A DNA stretch of 64,000 bases. Origin: Desulfobacterales bacterium. Its GTDB lineage: Bacteria > Desulfobacterota > Desulfobacteria > Desulfobacterales > JAFDDL01. The DNA lies in assembly GCA_034003325.1 (NCBI GenBank), contig JAVEYW010000001.1, positions 219,838-283,837 on the forward strand, given 5' to 3'. A program made the translations under genes and the position numbers. This document shows, in pieces, positions 10,058 to 19,666 of the stretch (positions are counted from its first letter, which is position 1; every line of letters starts with the position of its first letter). Under the pieces are notes generated by a model that ran no database searches, was not told where the DNA came from, and saw only the letters and a list, made by a program, of their open reading frames with translations.

Positions 10058-10456
10058 TTACCAGATTTTACAAAGGACTTCACCACCGACGTTCTGCTTA
10101 CGTGCCTGTTTGTCGGTCATGATGCCTTTTGAGGTCGATATAACAGCAACGCCCATACCATCTAAAACCGGCTTGATGTCTTTGCCCTTAAAATACACTC
10201 TGCGACTCGGCTTGCTGATACGCTGAATACCGAAAATCGCATGACGCTGATCCTCGCCATATTTAAGGTACACCTTCAGAATGCCTTGCTTGTTGTCTTT
10301 CACGAATTTGTAATTACGAATATACCCTTCGTTTTTCATCAACTTCGCAAGCTCTACCTTAATTTTCGCCCCAGGAATTTCAACACTGTTGAATTTCGCT
10401 TTTCCGCCGTTTCTGATCCTGGTTAGCATATCGGCGATCGGATCACTCATTGACAT
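10058..10456 (-). CDS. rpsH: 30S ribosomal protein S8
   Basis: 132 residues beginning MSMSDPIADMLTRIRNGGKA and ending with the S8 signature STSKGIMTDKQARKQNVGGE. S8 binds the central domain of 16S rRNA and represses the spc operon in E. coli. Confidence 0.98.
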   Translation of the reverse strand: MSMSDPIADMLTRIRNGGKAKFNSVEIPGAKIKVELAKLMKNEGYIRNYKFVKDNKQGILKVYLKYGEDQRHAIFGIQRISKPSRRVYFKGKDIKPVLDGMGVAVISTSKGIMTDKQARKQNVGGEVLCKIW

Positions 10457-10525
10457 CGTATTCTCCGTACTTTGAATTCGCTGTTTGTTAATACTGCACT
10501 TTAATGGTGGAAAGCTCCAAAGTAA

Positions 10526-10711
10526 TTACCAACTGGACTTAATAACACCGGGGAGTCTTCCATGTGATGCCAAATCTCGAAAACAGATTCGACAGATACC
10601 AAATTTCCGCATATACGCCCTGGGTCTGCCGCACATGGGGCACCGGTTGTATCCCCGAACCTTGAATTTCGGTTCTGCCTGGGCTTTGTTCTGAAGCGAT
10701 TTTTTAGCCAA
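10526..10711 (-). CDS. rpsN: 30S ribosomal protein S14, zinc-binding (type Z)
   Basis: 61 residues, the short type Z form, with two CxxC pairs (RCPMC and GICRIC) that bind zinc. E. coli has the longer, Cys-free form. Located between rplE and rpsH. Confidence 0.97.
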   Translation of the reverse strand: MAKKSLQNKAQAEPKFKVRGYNRCPMCGRPRAYMRKFGICRICFRDLASHGRLPGVIKSSW

Positions 10712-10758
10712 ACTATCCTCCTTGTAACCGTCGAACCAACGATACCCTTCGCGCCGAT

Positions 10759-11298
10759 TTAATTTCGAAACGGCATCCCGAGCAGTTTTAGCAGTTGCTT
10801 GCCTTCTTCATCGGTCTTTGCGGATGTTACAATCGTAATATTAAGACCTTTGATCTTATCAATTTTATCGTAGTCAATCTCGGGAAAGATAATATGTTCC
10901 TTAATGCCCAGTGAATAATTGCCATTGCCGTCCATCGCCTTTCCCGAAATTCCTTTGAAGTCTCGCACACGGGCTAAGGCAATATTGACCAGTTTATAGA
11001 AGAAATCGTACATACGGTCCCGACGAAGCGTCACTCGGCAGCCGATGGGCATCCCTTCCCTCAATTTAAACGCCGCAATGGATTTTCTGGCCCGGGTAAT
11101 CACGGCTTTCTGCCCGGCAATCGTACTCAATTCCTCAACGGCTGATTCCAGAAGTTTGACATTTTGAATAGCCTCACCAAGCCCCATGTTCAACACGATT
11201 TTCTCAAGCCTCGGGACCTGCATGACGTTTTTATACCCAAAGGTCTCGGTCAATTTGGGGGCTATCTCATTACAATATATTTCTCTTAACTGCGACAT
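10759..11298 (-). CDS. rplE: 50S ribosomal protein L5
   Basis: The start [16 protein letters not shown] at 11,298 has a GGAGGAG ribosome site and gives 179 residues, the normal length; the frame is open further upstream into rplX but that part is not L5. Motifs include NMGLGEA and [20 protein letters not shown]5 binds 5S rRNA and contacts P-site tRNA. Confidence 0.97.
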   Translation of the reverse strand: MSQLREIYCNEIAPKLTETFGYKNVMQVPRLEKIVLNMGLGEAIQNVKLLESAVEELSTIAGQKAVITRARKSIAAFKLREGMPIGCRVTLRRDRMYDFFYKLVNIALARVRDFKGISGKAMDGNGNYSLGIKEHIIFPEIDYDKIDKIKGLNITIVTSAKTDEEGKQLLKLLGMPFRN

Positions 11299-11320
11299 AA
11301 CACTCCTCCGGCTCCGTGCC

Positions 11321-11650
11321 TTATGCGTCGAGTTGTTCAGCGCATTTCCGGCAGATCCGCATTTTTTTGCCGTCTTCCAGTATCTGCATTTTGACACGAG
11401 CCGGCGCCATGCATTTATTGCACAAGAGCATCACATTGGATAAATCAATCGGCGCTTCTCGCTCGACAATACCCCCCTGACGGTTTTGCGCATTGGGTCG
11501 TGTGTGGCGTTTTACCTTATTAATATTTTCAACAAGCACACGGGCTTTTTTACGATCGGTCTTTAGGACCTTACCAATTTTCCCCTTGTCCTTGCCGGCA
11601 ATAATTTTAACCTTGTCATCCTTTTTTACGCGCACTTTATTTATCAGCAT
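11321..11650 (-). CDS. rplX: 50S ribosomal protein L24
   Basis: 109 residues: a KOW domain ([19 protein letters not shown]) and a C-terminal segment with two CxxC pairs (LLCNKC and RICRKC), a zinc-ribbon-like end that E. coli L24 lacks. L24 is an assembly initiator of the 50S subunit. Confidence 0.97.
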   Translation of the reverse strand: MLINKVRVKKDDKVKIIAGKDKGKIGKVLKTDRKKARVLVENINKVKRHTRPNAQNRQGGIVEREAPIDLSNVMLLCNKCMAPARVKMQILEDGKKMRICRKCAEQLDA

Positions 11651-11679
11651 AATTCACTTCTCCGCATGGCAGCATTCGC

Positions 11680-12048
11680 CTAAATGACTTCCGGCGCCAA
11701 GGAAATAATTTTCATAAACCGCTTGGCCCTTAGCTCTCTTGCGACCGGCCCGAAAATACGCGTTCCAATCGGCTCCCGGTTTTGATTTATCACCACCGCC
11801 GAGTTATCATCAAACCGAATGAATGACCCATCCGGACGACGAATCGCCTTTTTGGTGCGCACCACAACCGCTTTGAGTACGTCACCTTTTTTCACCTTTG
11901 CATTCGGTATCGCTTCTTTCACCGATACGACGATAATGTCGCCGATACTGGCATACCTCCTCCGGGAGCCACCGAGCACTTTAATGCAACTCAGTATTTT
12001 CGCGCCGGAATTATCAGCCACTGTCAATCTGGTCTCTGCCTGAATCAT
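11680..12048 (-). CDS. rplN: 50S ribosomal protein L14
   Basis: 122 residues, beginning [17 protein letters not shown], the highly conserved L14 N terminus. It lies between rpsQ and rplX. Confidence 0.98.
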   Translation of the reverse strand: MIQAETRLTVADNSGAKILSCIKVLGGSRRRYASIGDIIVVSVKEAIPNAKVKKGDVLKAVVVRTKKAIRRPDGSFIRFDDNSAVVINQNREPIGTRIFGPVARELRAKRFMKIISLAPEVI

Positions 12049-12069
12049 TTTATTTGCATTCCTTTTCCA

Positions 12070-12327
12070 TCAAACAGCTTTTTCAATTATCTGACTGACG
12101 CGCCATTTCTTGGTTTTGCTCAAAGGCCTCGATTCGGTGATGATAACCTTATCCCCGATCTTGCAAGTGTTGTTCTCATCATGAGCAGCAAATTGGACTC
12201 GCCTTTTAATATATTTTTGGTACAGACGATGTTTGACCAACCGTTCAATTTTAACGACAATGGTCTTTTCCATTTTGTCGCTGACAACGACTCCGGTCAG
12301 CTGTCTTTTCATTCCTCTTATTTTCAT
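12070..12327 (-). CDS. rpsQ: 30S ribosomal protein S17
   Basis: 85 residues from the ATG at 12,327 ([14 protein letters not shown]); a GTG three codons upstream is also possible. OB-fold motifs [19 protein letters not shown] and [17 protein letters not shown] are present. S17 binds the 5' domain of 16S rRNA. Confidence 0.95.
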   Translation of the reverse strand: MKIRGMKRQLTGVVVSDKMEKTIVVKIERLVKHRLYQKYIKRRVQFAAHDENNTCKIGDKVIITESRPLSKTKKWRVSQIIEKAV

Positions 12328-12347
12328 GGCGCTCACTAATTGTTTGA

Positions 12348-12542
12348 TTACGGTTGAATTTCTTTTTGTCGGATAATGGTCTTGACCCTGGCGATTTCGC
12401 GTTTAACCGATTGTAATTTCGAGGTATTCTCTAACTGTCCGGTACCGTGCTGAAATCGTAAATTAAACAATTCCTGCGTTAGATCGAGTTCTTTGCGCGA
12501 TATCTCATCAAGGCTCATTTCCTTGAGTTCAATAGCCTTCAT
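12348..12542 (-). CDS. rpmC: 50S ribosomal protein L29
   Basis: 64 residues, a helical hairpin ([35 protein letters not shown]). It shares one base with the rplP stop (TAATG), so translation is probably coupled. Confidence 0.96.
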   Translation of the reverse strand: MKAIELKEMSLDEISRKELDLTQELFNLRFQHGTGQLENTSKLQSVKREIARVKTIIRQKEIQP

Positions 12543-12955
12543 TACCCTTCGCTCCTCTCTATAAACCTAGTCTTCAATGGAAGTTTGTGTGCGGCAAGCC
12601 GAAGCGCTTCTTTTGCCATTTCACGGTCAACACCTTCCATTTCATAGAGGATTCGACCTGGGCGAACAACGGCCACCCACCCCTCAGGAGGCCCTTTCCC
12701 CTTGCCCATTCTGACTTCCGCGGGCTTTTTGGTAATCGGTTTATCCGGAAAAATACGAATCCACATTTTTCCGCCCCTTTTAACATGGCGCGTCATAGCG
12801 ACACGGGCAGCCTCGATTTGTTTCGAGCTGATATACCCGCATTCAATTACCTGCAATCCGAAATCGCCAAAATTAAGGTTGGCGCCGCGGGTGGCCGCAC
12901 CTCTCATTTTGCCCCGCTGTTGTTTTCGGAATTTTACCCTCTTTGGACTCAGCAT
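12542..12955 (-). CDS. rplP: 50S ribosomal protein L16
   Basis: 137 residues with the L16 signature [18 protein letters not shown] and [19 protein letters not shown]16 lies close to the A site and the elbow of tRNA. Confidence 0.98.
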   Translation of the reverse strand: MLSPKRVKFRKQQRGKMRGAATRGANLNFGDFGLQVIECGYISSKQIEAARVAMTRHVKRGGKMWIRIFPDKPITKKPAEVRMGKGKGPPEGWVAVVRPGRILYEMEGVDREMAKEALRLAAHKLPLKTRFIERSEG

Positions 12956-12959
12956 GTCC

Positions 12960-13628
12960 TTATACTCCTATCGGCGATTGCGCGCTCAGTTCCGTCTCAT
13001 TTTTCTTTAAAATTTCACCCTTAAAAATAAACACCTTTACCCCGATGATCCCATAGGTGGTTCGCGCCTCGGTAAATCCATAATCGATATCAGCCCGAAG
13101 GGTGTGCAGCGGCACTCTTCCTTCCTTATACCATTCCGTACGGGCCATTTCAGCCCCGCCCAACCGACCGGCGCATATAATCTTCACGCCTTGAGCCCCG
13201 AAACGCATCGCGCTTGTCACCCCTCGTTTCATAGCACGCCGAAACGCCACACGACGTGTAATTTGCATGGCAACACTTTCAGCCATTAATTGGGCATCCA
13301 CCTCAGGTTTTCTGACTTCCTGAATATCGATGGAAACTTCCTGTGTAATCGTCTTCTCGATGTCCTTTTTGAGTTGCTCGATTTCGGACCCTTTTTTACC
13401 GATCACGATCCCGGGTCTGGCTGTAAAAATTCTGAGCCGAATCCGTTTGGCGGATCTTTCTATCTCTATCCTGGAAACACCGGCATGGTAGAGTTTTTCT
13501 TTTAAAAATTTTCGAATATTGAAGTCTTCAAGGATATAATCCGAGTAATTCTTATCAGAATACCACCGGGATTCCCAGGTTTTGACAATACCTAATCTCA
13601 TTCCAATCGGATTTACTTTCTGGCCCAA
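12960..13628 (-). CDS. rpsC: 30S ribosomal protein S3
   Basis: 222 residues with a KH domain ([20 protein letters not shown]) and the C-terminal domain ([20 protein letters not shown]). S3 is part of the mRNA entry tunnel and helicase activity. Confidence 0.98.
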   Translation of the reverse strand: MGQKVNPIGMRLGIVKTWESRWYSDKNYSDYILEDFNIRKFLKEKLYHAGVSRIEIERSAKRIRLRIFTARPGIVIGKKGSEIEQLKKDIEKTITQEVSIDIQEVRKPEVDAQLMAESVAMQITRRVAFRRAMKRGVTSAMRFGAQGVKIICAGRLGGAEMARTEWYKEGRVPLHTLRADIDYGFTEARTTYGIIGVKVFIFKGEILKKNETELSAQSPIGV

Positions 13629-13641
13629 ACTGCTTCCTCCT

Positions 13642-13992
13642 TTATAACACCTTTTCGTCCGATAAAGTGACGGCGATATGACTCGTCCGCTTTAGAATGC
13701 GGCTTCCCCTTCCGCGCGCTCTTGCCGTGAATCGCTTCAACATTGGCCCCTGATCCGCCGTAATGTTTCTTATAACCAGGGAATCCACATCAACACCGGG
13801 TTTTTGATCGGCATTCGCCACCGCACTGGTAATAATCTTCTCCAATATTCTGGCACTTTTTTGCGGCATAAACTTGACTTTCTGCAGACCCGTTTCAACC
13901 GGCAATCCCTTGATCCCCCCAACCAGCATACGTACTTTTTGCGGTGAGATGCGGGCATATCTTAATACGGCTCTTACCTCCATACCAGACAT
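13642..13992 (-). CDS. rplV: 50S ribosomal protein L22
   Basis: 116 residues. Either the ATG at 13,992 (MSGMEVRAV) or that at 13,983 could start it; both are in range of a GGAG site. L22 lines the exit tunnel; its hairpin and the end [12 protein letters not shown] look normal. Confidence 0.97.
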   Translation of the reverse strand: MSGMEVRAVLRYARISPQKVRMLVGGIKGLPVETGLQKVKFMPQKSARILEKIITSAVANADQKPGVDVDSLVIRNITADQGPMLKRFTARARGRGSRILKRTSHIAVTLSDEKVL

Positions 13993-14007
13993 TCTCCAAT
14001 CTCCAAT

Positions 14008-14289
14008 TTACTTCTTAATTTTGGTTTTTTTATCGCCGGCATGTCCATAAAACGTCCGAGTCGGAGAAAATTCGCCCAGTTTGTGCCCGACCATATTTTC
14101 CGATACGAACACCGGCACGAACTTTTTTCCGTTATGAACGGCCAGCGTGATGCCCACCATCTCCGGAACAACCGTAGAGCGTCTGGACCAGGTTTTAATC
14201 ACCCGATTAGACCGACTCTCCTGTGCGGTAACCACTTTTCCCATCAGTTTGGGCTCAATATAAGGACCTTTTTTTAACGACCGTGGCAT
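14008..14289 (-). CDS. rpsS: 30S ribosomal protein S19
   Basis: 93 residues, beginning [15 protein letters not shown] and holding [20 protein letters not shown]19 forms a complex with S13 in the head of the 30S subunit. Confidence 0.98.
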   Translation of the reverse strand: MPRSLKKGPYIEPKLMGKVVTAQESRSNRVIKTWSRRSTVVPEMVGITLAVHNGKKFVPVFVSENMVGHKLGEFSPTRTFYGHAGDKKTKIKK

Positions 14290-14368
14290 ATTTTCTCCTG
14301 ATTTCGCCTTCTATTCGTATTTCCTTGGCTGCTGCACCATCGCCGCCACCATCAATCCGGCTGGTTTT

Positions 14369-15193
14369 TTACTTCTTTCTTCTGGTTACAATAAACTTAT
14401 CCGTTCGCTTATTCTTTCGCGTGCGAAAGCCTTTTGACGGCATGCCCCAAGGGCTGCATGGATGCCTGCCACCCGAAGATCTTCCTTCACCACCCCCCAT
14501 CGGATGGTCCACCGGGTTCATCGCAACCCCTCGAACTTTCGGACGGTTACCCAGCCAACGTTTTCTCCCTGCCTTGCCAAGAGAAACATTCTCATGCATC
14601 AGATTTCCAAGTTGACCGATGGTCGCTCTGCAGGCAAGTAAGACTTTTCGAACCTCACCGGAAGGCAGCTTCACCATCGCATAATTGTCTTCCTTTGCCA
14701 TCAGCTGCGCAAAACCACCCGCACTCCGAACAATCTGCCCGCCCGCACCCGCTCGCAACTCAATATTATGAATATGGGTTCCCAGTGGAATATTACGCAG
14801 CGGAAGCGCATTTCCGGGTTTAATATCCGCCTCGGGGCCAGACATGATAGTATGGCCGACTTCAAGCTTCAGCGGCGCCAGAATATATCTTTTTTCGCCA
14901 TCAACGTAATGCAGCAATGCAATGCGGGCTGTTCTGTTCGGATCGTATTCTATGGCCGCCACTTTGGCCGGAATGCCGCTCTTGTCCCGCTTGAAATCGA
15001 TCAATCGGTAATGTCTTTTATGACCGCCGCCCTTATGCCTGCTGGTGATTCGGCCGTTCACATTGCGGCCACCGGTCTTTTTTATCCGTGTTAACAGGCT
15101 TTTTTCAGGCGTTTTTTTTGTTATTTCGTCATTCGTAGAAAACGCCTGGAACCGTCGTCCCGGGGAAGTTGCTTTTACTTTCTTAACTGCCAT
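14369..15193 (-). CDS. rplB: 50S ribosomal protein L2
   Basis: 274 residues with the C-terminal signature [20 protein letters not shown], which includes the conserved His near the peptidyl transferase centre. Normal length for L2. Confidence 0.99.
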   Translation of the reverse strand: MAVKKVKATSPGRRFQAFSTNDEITKKTPEKSLLTRIKKTGGRNVNGRITSRHKGGGHKRHYRLIDFKRDKSGIPAKVAAIEYDPNRTARIALLHYVDGEKRYILAPLKLEVGHTIMSGPEADIKPGNALPLRNIPLGTHIHNIELRAGAGGQIVRSAGGFAQLMAKEDNYAMVKLPSGEVRKVLLACRATIGQLGNLMHENVSLGKAGRKRWLGNRPKVRGVAMNPVDHPMGGGEGRSSGGRHPCSPWGMPSKGFRTRKNKRTDKFIVTRRKK

Positions 15194-15269
15194 CTTCGCC
15201 TCTCTCGCTAGTGCCTTGATCCGGCTTCACCGGCATCCGTACAATACGCGCCCACGACACGCTTTAACG

Positions 15270-15557
15270 TTATACACCTTCAAAGAATTCGATTCGCTCG
15301 CCGGGCATCAACTTCACATTTGCCTTCTTCCAGTCCCTGCGCTTACCGACAATTCGCCCCCGCTGTTTTACCTTACCCTTTACTTGTATCGTTCGAACAG
15401 TCGCGACTTTAACATTGAATAATTTTTCAACGGCATGCCTGATTTCAACCCGGTTTGCCCTGCGATCCACTTCAAAACACACCTGGTTGTTCGATTCCTT
15501 TTGAAGCGTCGATTTTTCCGTAATCATCGGCCGTTTAATGATATCATAGGGCGTCAT
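15270..15557 (-). CDS. rplW: 50S ribosomal protein L23
   Basis: 95 residues ([35 protein letters not shown]). L23 is the docking site for trigger factor and SRP. It overlaps the rplD stop by an ATGA. Confidence 0.97.
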   Translation of the reverse strand: MTPYDIIKRPMITEKSTLQKESNNQVCFEVDRRANRVEIRHAVEKLFNVKVATVRTIQVKGKVKQRGRIVGKRRDWKKANVKLMPGERIEFFEGV

Positions 15558-16174
15558 GAGAGCCTCCCTTCAATAGCCGAAACAGCGGACTGAATGATTA
15601 CCAGACTGTCATGGGCCAAAATGTCGTAAACGTTGATACCTTCGGTTTCCAAAACCTTGACCCCCTGAATATTTCTAGAAGATCTATCCAGATGTTCATT
15701 GGGTTGATCCGTCAAAAAGAGCGCCTTGCCCAGATTCAGCGCTTTTTGAACTTCCACAAAACGCTTGGTTTTGACCTCTTCCAGAAAAAAGCCGTCCAGC
15801 ACCACCAATTTATTTTCGATCAGCTTGCTGCTCAATGCCATCTTCAGCGCCAACCGTCTAACTTTTTTGGGCACTTTGTAAGTATAGGAGCGTGGATCCG
15901 GTCCAAATATCGATCCACCGCCTCTGAGCACCGGAGACTTGATATCGCCGCGTCTAGCCCGGCCGGTCCCTTTCTGACGGAAAAGCTTGCGCGTACTGCC
16001 GGTCACATCGCTCCGGTGCTTTACCGCGTGGGTGCCTGCGCGCCGGTTTGCCAGCTGCATCTTGACCACCTCGTGCAGAACGCTTCCCTTTACCGGAACG
16101 CTGAAAATTTGGTCAGAAAGATCTACCTGGGAAACCTTCTCCCCTTTTTGGTTGACTACATCTATGACAGCCAT
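15554..16174 (-). CDS. rplD: 50S ribosomal protein L4
   Basis: The start [15 protein letters not shown] at 16,174 gives 206 residues, the family length; the frame is open 60 nt further but that part is not conserved. It has [20 protein letters not shown]. In E. coli L4 represses its own S10 operon and modulates RNase E. Confidence 0.97.
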   Translation of the reverse strand: MAVIDVVNQKGEKVSQVDLSDQIFSVPVKGSVLHEVVKMQLANRRAGTHAVKHRSDVTGSTRKLFRQKGTGRARRGDIKSPVLRGGGSIFGPDPRSYTYKVPKKVRRLALKMALSSKLIENKLVVLDGFFLEEVKTKRFVEVQKALNLGKALFLTDQPNEHLDRSSRNIQGVKVLETEGINVYDILAHDSLVIIQSAVSAIEGRLS

Positions 16175-16289
16175 AATTTTCCCGCTTTTTTTCAAAGTGT
16201 TATTCTGGTCTTGCTTCAATCCACCAAGTCGCAACGATCATTCCCCAGTCCGCCTTAGTACGATTCCCATATGGAAGACCCAATTAATT

Positions 16290-16916
16290 TTAATATTTAA
16301 CCTTTTTTACCATCACAAGACCGGACCGGCTACCGGGCAATGCCCCCTTGATCAGAACAATATTGTCATCCGGGCGAATATCCACGATAACGACATTTCG
16401 AACCGTCTTTCGCTCGTTCCCGTATTGTCCGGGCATTTTTTTCCCTTTGACAACCTTTGAAGGCCAAGCGCTGCAACCGATTGATCCCGGAATCCGCTTG
16501 CTGTGACTCCCATGAGTAACACGACCACCGCCGAATCCATGCCTTTTGATAACGCCGGAAAACCCTCGCCCCTTTGTATTACCTACAACATCGACCTTTT
16601 CCCCGATTTTAAATATTTCGGGCGAGATCACTTGGCCCAGCTGATAGCTATCCGGGTCATCCACCGGAAACTCGCGTGTCACTTCAAATAGACCGTCACC
16701 ACTTTTTCCGAAATGGCCTTTGAGCGGTTTGGTAATATTTTTGGCTTTTTTTTCACCGAATCCGACTTGAAGCGAATTATATCCGTCTTTGGCAATGGTT
16801 TTAATTTGCGTCACCACGCACGGCCCGAGCTTCACCACCGTCACCGGCACAAAGGTGCCCTCGGTGGAAAAGACACCCATCATCCCAAGCTTTTTGCCTA
16901 TTATTCCTTTACACAT
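16290..16916 (-). CDS. rplC: 50S ribosomal protein L3
   Basis: 208 residues. The L3 motif region GRGFSGVIKRHGFGGGRVTH is intact, including the loop that reaches the peptidyl transferase centre. Confidence 0.98.
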   Translation of the reverse strand: MCKGIIGKKLGMMGVFSTEGTFVPVTVVKLGPCVVTQIKTIAKDGYNSLQVGFGEKKAKNITKPLKGHFGKSGDGLFEVTREFPVDDPDSYQLGQVISPEIFKIGEKVDVVGNTKGRGFSGVIKRHGFGGGRVTHGSHSKRIPGSIGCSAWPSKVVKGKKMPGQYGNERKTVRNVVIVDIRPDDNIVLIKGALPGSRSGLVMVKKVKY

Positions 16917-16934
16917 GGCTTTCAGGTTCCTATG

Positions 16935-17246
16935 CTACAGTTTAATTTCAACATCCACACCCGGTGACAGATCCAATTTCATCAGTGCATCAACTGTCTG
17001 CTGGGTAGGATCCTGAATATCCAAGAGCCGTTTATAGGTGCGCATTTCAAACTGCTCCCTCGATTTTTTATTCACATGCGGTGATCGTAGGATACAATAT
17101 TTATTGATAACCGTCGGAAGTGGAATCGGGCCGACCACTTTGGCACCGGTTTTTCGGGCCGTATCGACTATATCCGAAGCAGATTGATCCAAGAGCTTAT
17201 GATCGTAAGCCTTGAGCCGAATCCGAATTTTTGTGTTCATTTTCAT
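16935..17246 (-). CDS. rpsJ: 30S ribosomal protein S10
   Basis: 103 residues ([20 protein letters not shown]). First gene of the S10 operon; S10 also takes part in NusB-dependent antitermination. It starts 17 nt after the tuf gene, so the str and S10 operons are contiguous. Confidence 0.98.
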   Translation of the reverse strand: MKMNTKIRIRLKAYDHKLLDQSASDIVDTARKTGAKVVGPIPLPTVINKYCILRSPHVNKKSREQFEMRTYKRLLDIQDPTQQTVDALMKLDLSPGVDVEIKL

Positions 17247-17263
17247 GGTTGCCTGCTTTCCCT

Positions 17264-18457
17264 CTACTCGATGATTTCGCTGACGACACCGGCGCCGACC
17301 GTACGACCGCCTTCGCGAATCGCAAACCGCAACTCCTTCTCCATGGCAATCGGCGTAATCAGACTGGCCGAAATCGCCACATTGTCTCCCGGCATGATCA
17401 TCTCAACGCCCTCGGGAAGCATTAGGTTCCCGGTTACGTCCGTCGTCCGGAAATAAAACTGCGGCCGATACCCGTTAAAAAACGGCGTGTGCCGGCCTCC
17501 CTCTTCCTTGCTCAATATATAGACTTCCGCCTTGAACTTCGTGTGCGGCGTGATGCTGCCCGGCTTCGCCACTACCTGACCACGCTCCACTTCCTCACGC
17601 TTCGTCCCCCGCAGCAACAACCCCACATTGTCTCCCGCTCGACCCTCATCCAGCAGCTTACGGAACATCTCCACCCCTGTACACACGGTCTTGATCGTCG
17701 GACGTATCCCCACTATCTCAACCTGATCACCCACTTTGATGATCCCTCGCTCTGCCCGGCCCGTCACTACCGTCCCTCTACCCGATATACTGAACACATC
17801 CTCTATCGGCATTAAAAACGGCTTGTCGATATCCCGCTCCGGCTCCGGTATAAACGAGTCAATCGCTTCCATCAGGTCAAATATGCACTTGGCTTCCGCG
17901 CTGTCAGGATCATCGCTCTCCAGCGCCTTTAACGCACTGCCCCGTATGATCGGTGTATCGTCCCCGGGAAACTCATACTTGTCCAACAGTTCCCGAAGCT
18001 CCAGCTCCACCAGCTCAATCAACTCCTCATCATCCACCATGTCGCACTTGTTCAAAAATACCACAATCCGCGGAACACCCACCTGACGCGCCAGCAATAT
18101 ATGTTCCCGCGTCTGGGGCATCGGTCCGTCATCGGCTCCCACCACTAATATGGCGCCATCCATCTGCGCGGCTCCCGTGATCATGTTCTTAATGTAGTCC
18201 GCATGACCCGGACAGTCCACATGCGCATAATGCCGATTCGGTGTCTCATACTCCACATGGGCCGTCGCTATTGTAATCCCGCGCTCTTTCTCCTCCGGCG
18301 CTTTGTCAATCTGATCAAACGGCACAAACTCCGCCATACCTCGCAGACCGTTGTGCTTCGTGATCGCCGCCGTCAGTGTCGTCTTCCCATGATCGATATG
18401 GCCAATCGTTCCCACGTTGACATGCGGCTTCGTCCGCTCAAATTTCTTCTTCGCCAT
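17264..18457 (-). CDS. tuf: Elongation factor Tu, copy in the str/S10 cluster
   Basis: 397 residues with all G motifs: [25 protein letters not shown] and GSALKAL. EF-Tu delivers aminoacyl-tRNA to the A site. The nucleotide sequence matches the second copy at 32,334 except for two synonymous third-position changes that I found (17,294 and 17,362). It lies between rpsG and rpsJ, but fusA, which usually precedes it, is absent. Confidence 0.99.
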   Translation of the reverse strand: MAKKKFERTKPHVNVGTIGHIDHGKTTLTAAITKHNGLRGMAEFVPFDQIDKAPEEKERGITIATAHVEYETPNRHYAHVDCPGHADYIKNMITGAAQMDGAILVVGADDGPMPQTREHILLARQVGVPRIVVFLNKCDMVDDEELIELVELELRELLDKYEFPGDDTPIIRGSALKALESDDPDSAEAKCIFDLMEAIDSFIPEPERDIDKPFLMPIEDVFSISGRGTVVTGRAERGIIKVGDQVEIVGIRPTIKTVCTGVEMFRKLLDEGRAGDNVGLLLRGTKREEVERGQVVAKPGSITPHTKFKAEVYILSKEEGGRHTPFFNGYRPQFYFRTTDVTGNLMLPEGVEMIMPGDNVAISASLITPIAMEKELRFAIREGGRTVGAGVVSEIIE

Positions 18458-18525
18458 TGTTTTATTCCTCCAATTTAAAGGGGCACGCCATTAGATGTCT
18501 TCTCTTCGAAGCCCCTCGCTTGTCG

Positions 18526-18996
18526 TTACCAGCGGAAATGCGCAAAAGCCTTATTGGCTTCTGCCATTTTATGGGTATCTTCTCGCTTTTTAACCGATGT
18601 GCCCCTCATATTGGCGGCATCCATCAATTCACCGGCCAGCTTGCTTGCCATATCCCGTTCCGAGCGCCCCTTTGAGTAATTGATAATCCATCGAATACCT
18701 AATGCCATCCTACGCGATTGACGAATTTCAGTCGGCACCTGATAGGTTGATCCCCCCACTCGCCGTGACTTAACCTCTATCACCGGTTTGACATTGTCCA
18801 GGGCTTTCTCAAAGATCTTGAGCGGTTCTTCCTTTGTCTTATCTTTTATAATGTTGAATGCGCCATATAAAATTGCTTCAGCCGTGCTCTTTTTACCATC
18901 CCGCATGATGGAATTGATAAACTTTGCAACCAGCTTGCTGCTGTATTTGGCATCCGGAATTACGGGCCGCTCTGGAACTTCTCTTCTTCTCGGCAT
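18526..18996 (-). CDS. rpsG: 30S ribosomal protein S7
   Basis: 156 residues ([18 protein letters not shown]; ending [13 protein letters not shown]). S7 nucleates the 30S head and represses the str operon in E. coli. It is followed directly by tuf. Confidence 0.98.
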   Translation of the reverse strand: MPRRREVPERPVIPDAKYSSKLVAKFINSIMRDGKKSTAEAILYGAFNIIKDKTKEEPLKIFEKALDNVKPVIEVKSRRVGGSTYQVPTEIRQSRRMALGIRWIINYSKGRSERDMASKLAGELMDAANMRGTSVKKREDTHKMAEANKAFAHFRW

Positions 18997-19050
18997 AGAT
19001 CACACCATTTCACTTAAGTTACAGTTTAGAAGGATATGTGTTACGATTAT

Positions 19051-19422
19051 TTATTTAGGCTTCTTGGCCCCATATTTACTGCGGCCCTGTTTCCGATCTT
19101 CCACACCAAGGCTATCGAGCGTCCCTCGAACGATATGATATCGAACGCCGGGAAGATCCTTCACGCGGCCGCCTCTAACCAAAACCACCGAATGCTCCTG
19201 AAGGTTATGGCCTATACCGGGGATGTATGCCGTCACTTCGATCCCGGTCGTCAATCTTACCCTGGCCACCTTTCTAAGCGCCGAATTCGGCTTTTTCGGT
19301 GTTGAGGTATACACGCGTGTGCATACCCCTCGTTTCTGCGGCGCGCCCTTCAGCACCGGCGTGGTGGTCTTCTGTTGGACTCGTTTTCTACCTTTCCTGA
19401 CTAACTGGTTGATGGTCGGCAT
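19051..19422 (-). CDS. rpsL: 30S ribosomal protein S12
   Basis: 123 residues with the decoding-site motif [15 protein letters not shown] and [15 protein letters not shown]. The lysines associated with streptomycin sensitivity in the family are present. First gene of the str operon; it has its own promoter. Confidence 0.99.
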   Translation of the reverse strand: MPTINQLVRKGRKRVQQKTTTPVLKGAPQKRGVCTRVYTSTPKKPNSALRKVARVRLTTGIEVTAYIPGIGHNLQEHSVVLVRGGRVKDLPGVRYHIVRGTLDSLGVEDRKQGRSKYGAKKPK

Positions 19423-19480
19423 TTTTTCCCCTTAATGACGATAATCCAAACGCAAAGTTCACATCTTGACAAAAACCGCA

Positions 19481-19509
19481 TTAGTATACAGATAGGCTAT
19501 TATTGTCAA
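19481..19509 (-). promoter_or_regulatory. Promoter of the str operon
   Basis: On the minus strand TTGACA (19,504-19,509), 17 nt, then TACTAA (19,481-19,486); TATACT two bases earlier is an overlapping choice. The leader would be about 50 nt. The rest of the rpoC-rpsL gap shows a weak AGCAC/GTGCT hairpin after rpoC but no U run. Confidence 0.7.
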
Positions 19510-19666
19510 GCACTTTATATAAATATTTTAAAACGGTCATCCTTTATCAACCCCCTATAGTACTGTCCCATGCCTGCCACGCTGTCGTTCGCGCGCCCGA
19601 AAGCAGGTAGAAACTCGGTGAATCCCTGTTCTTTTCAGCCCAAGCACGTGAAGTGCTAAAGAGGAG

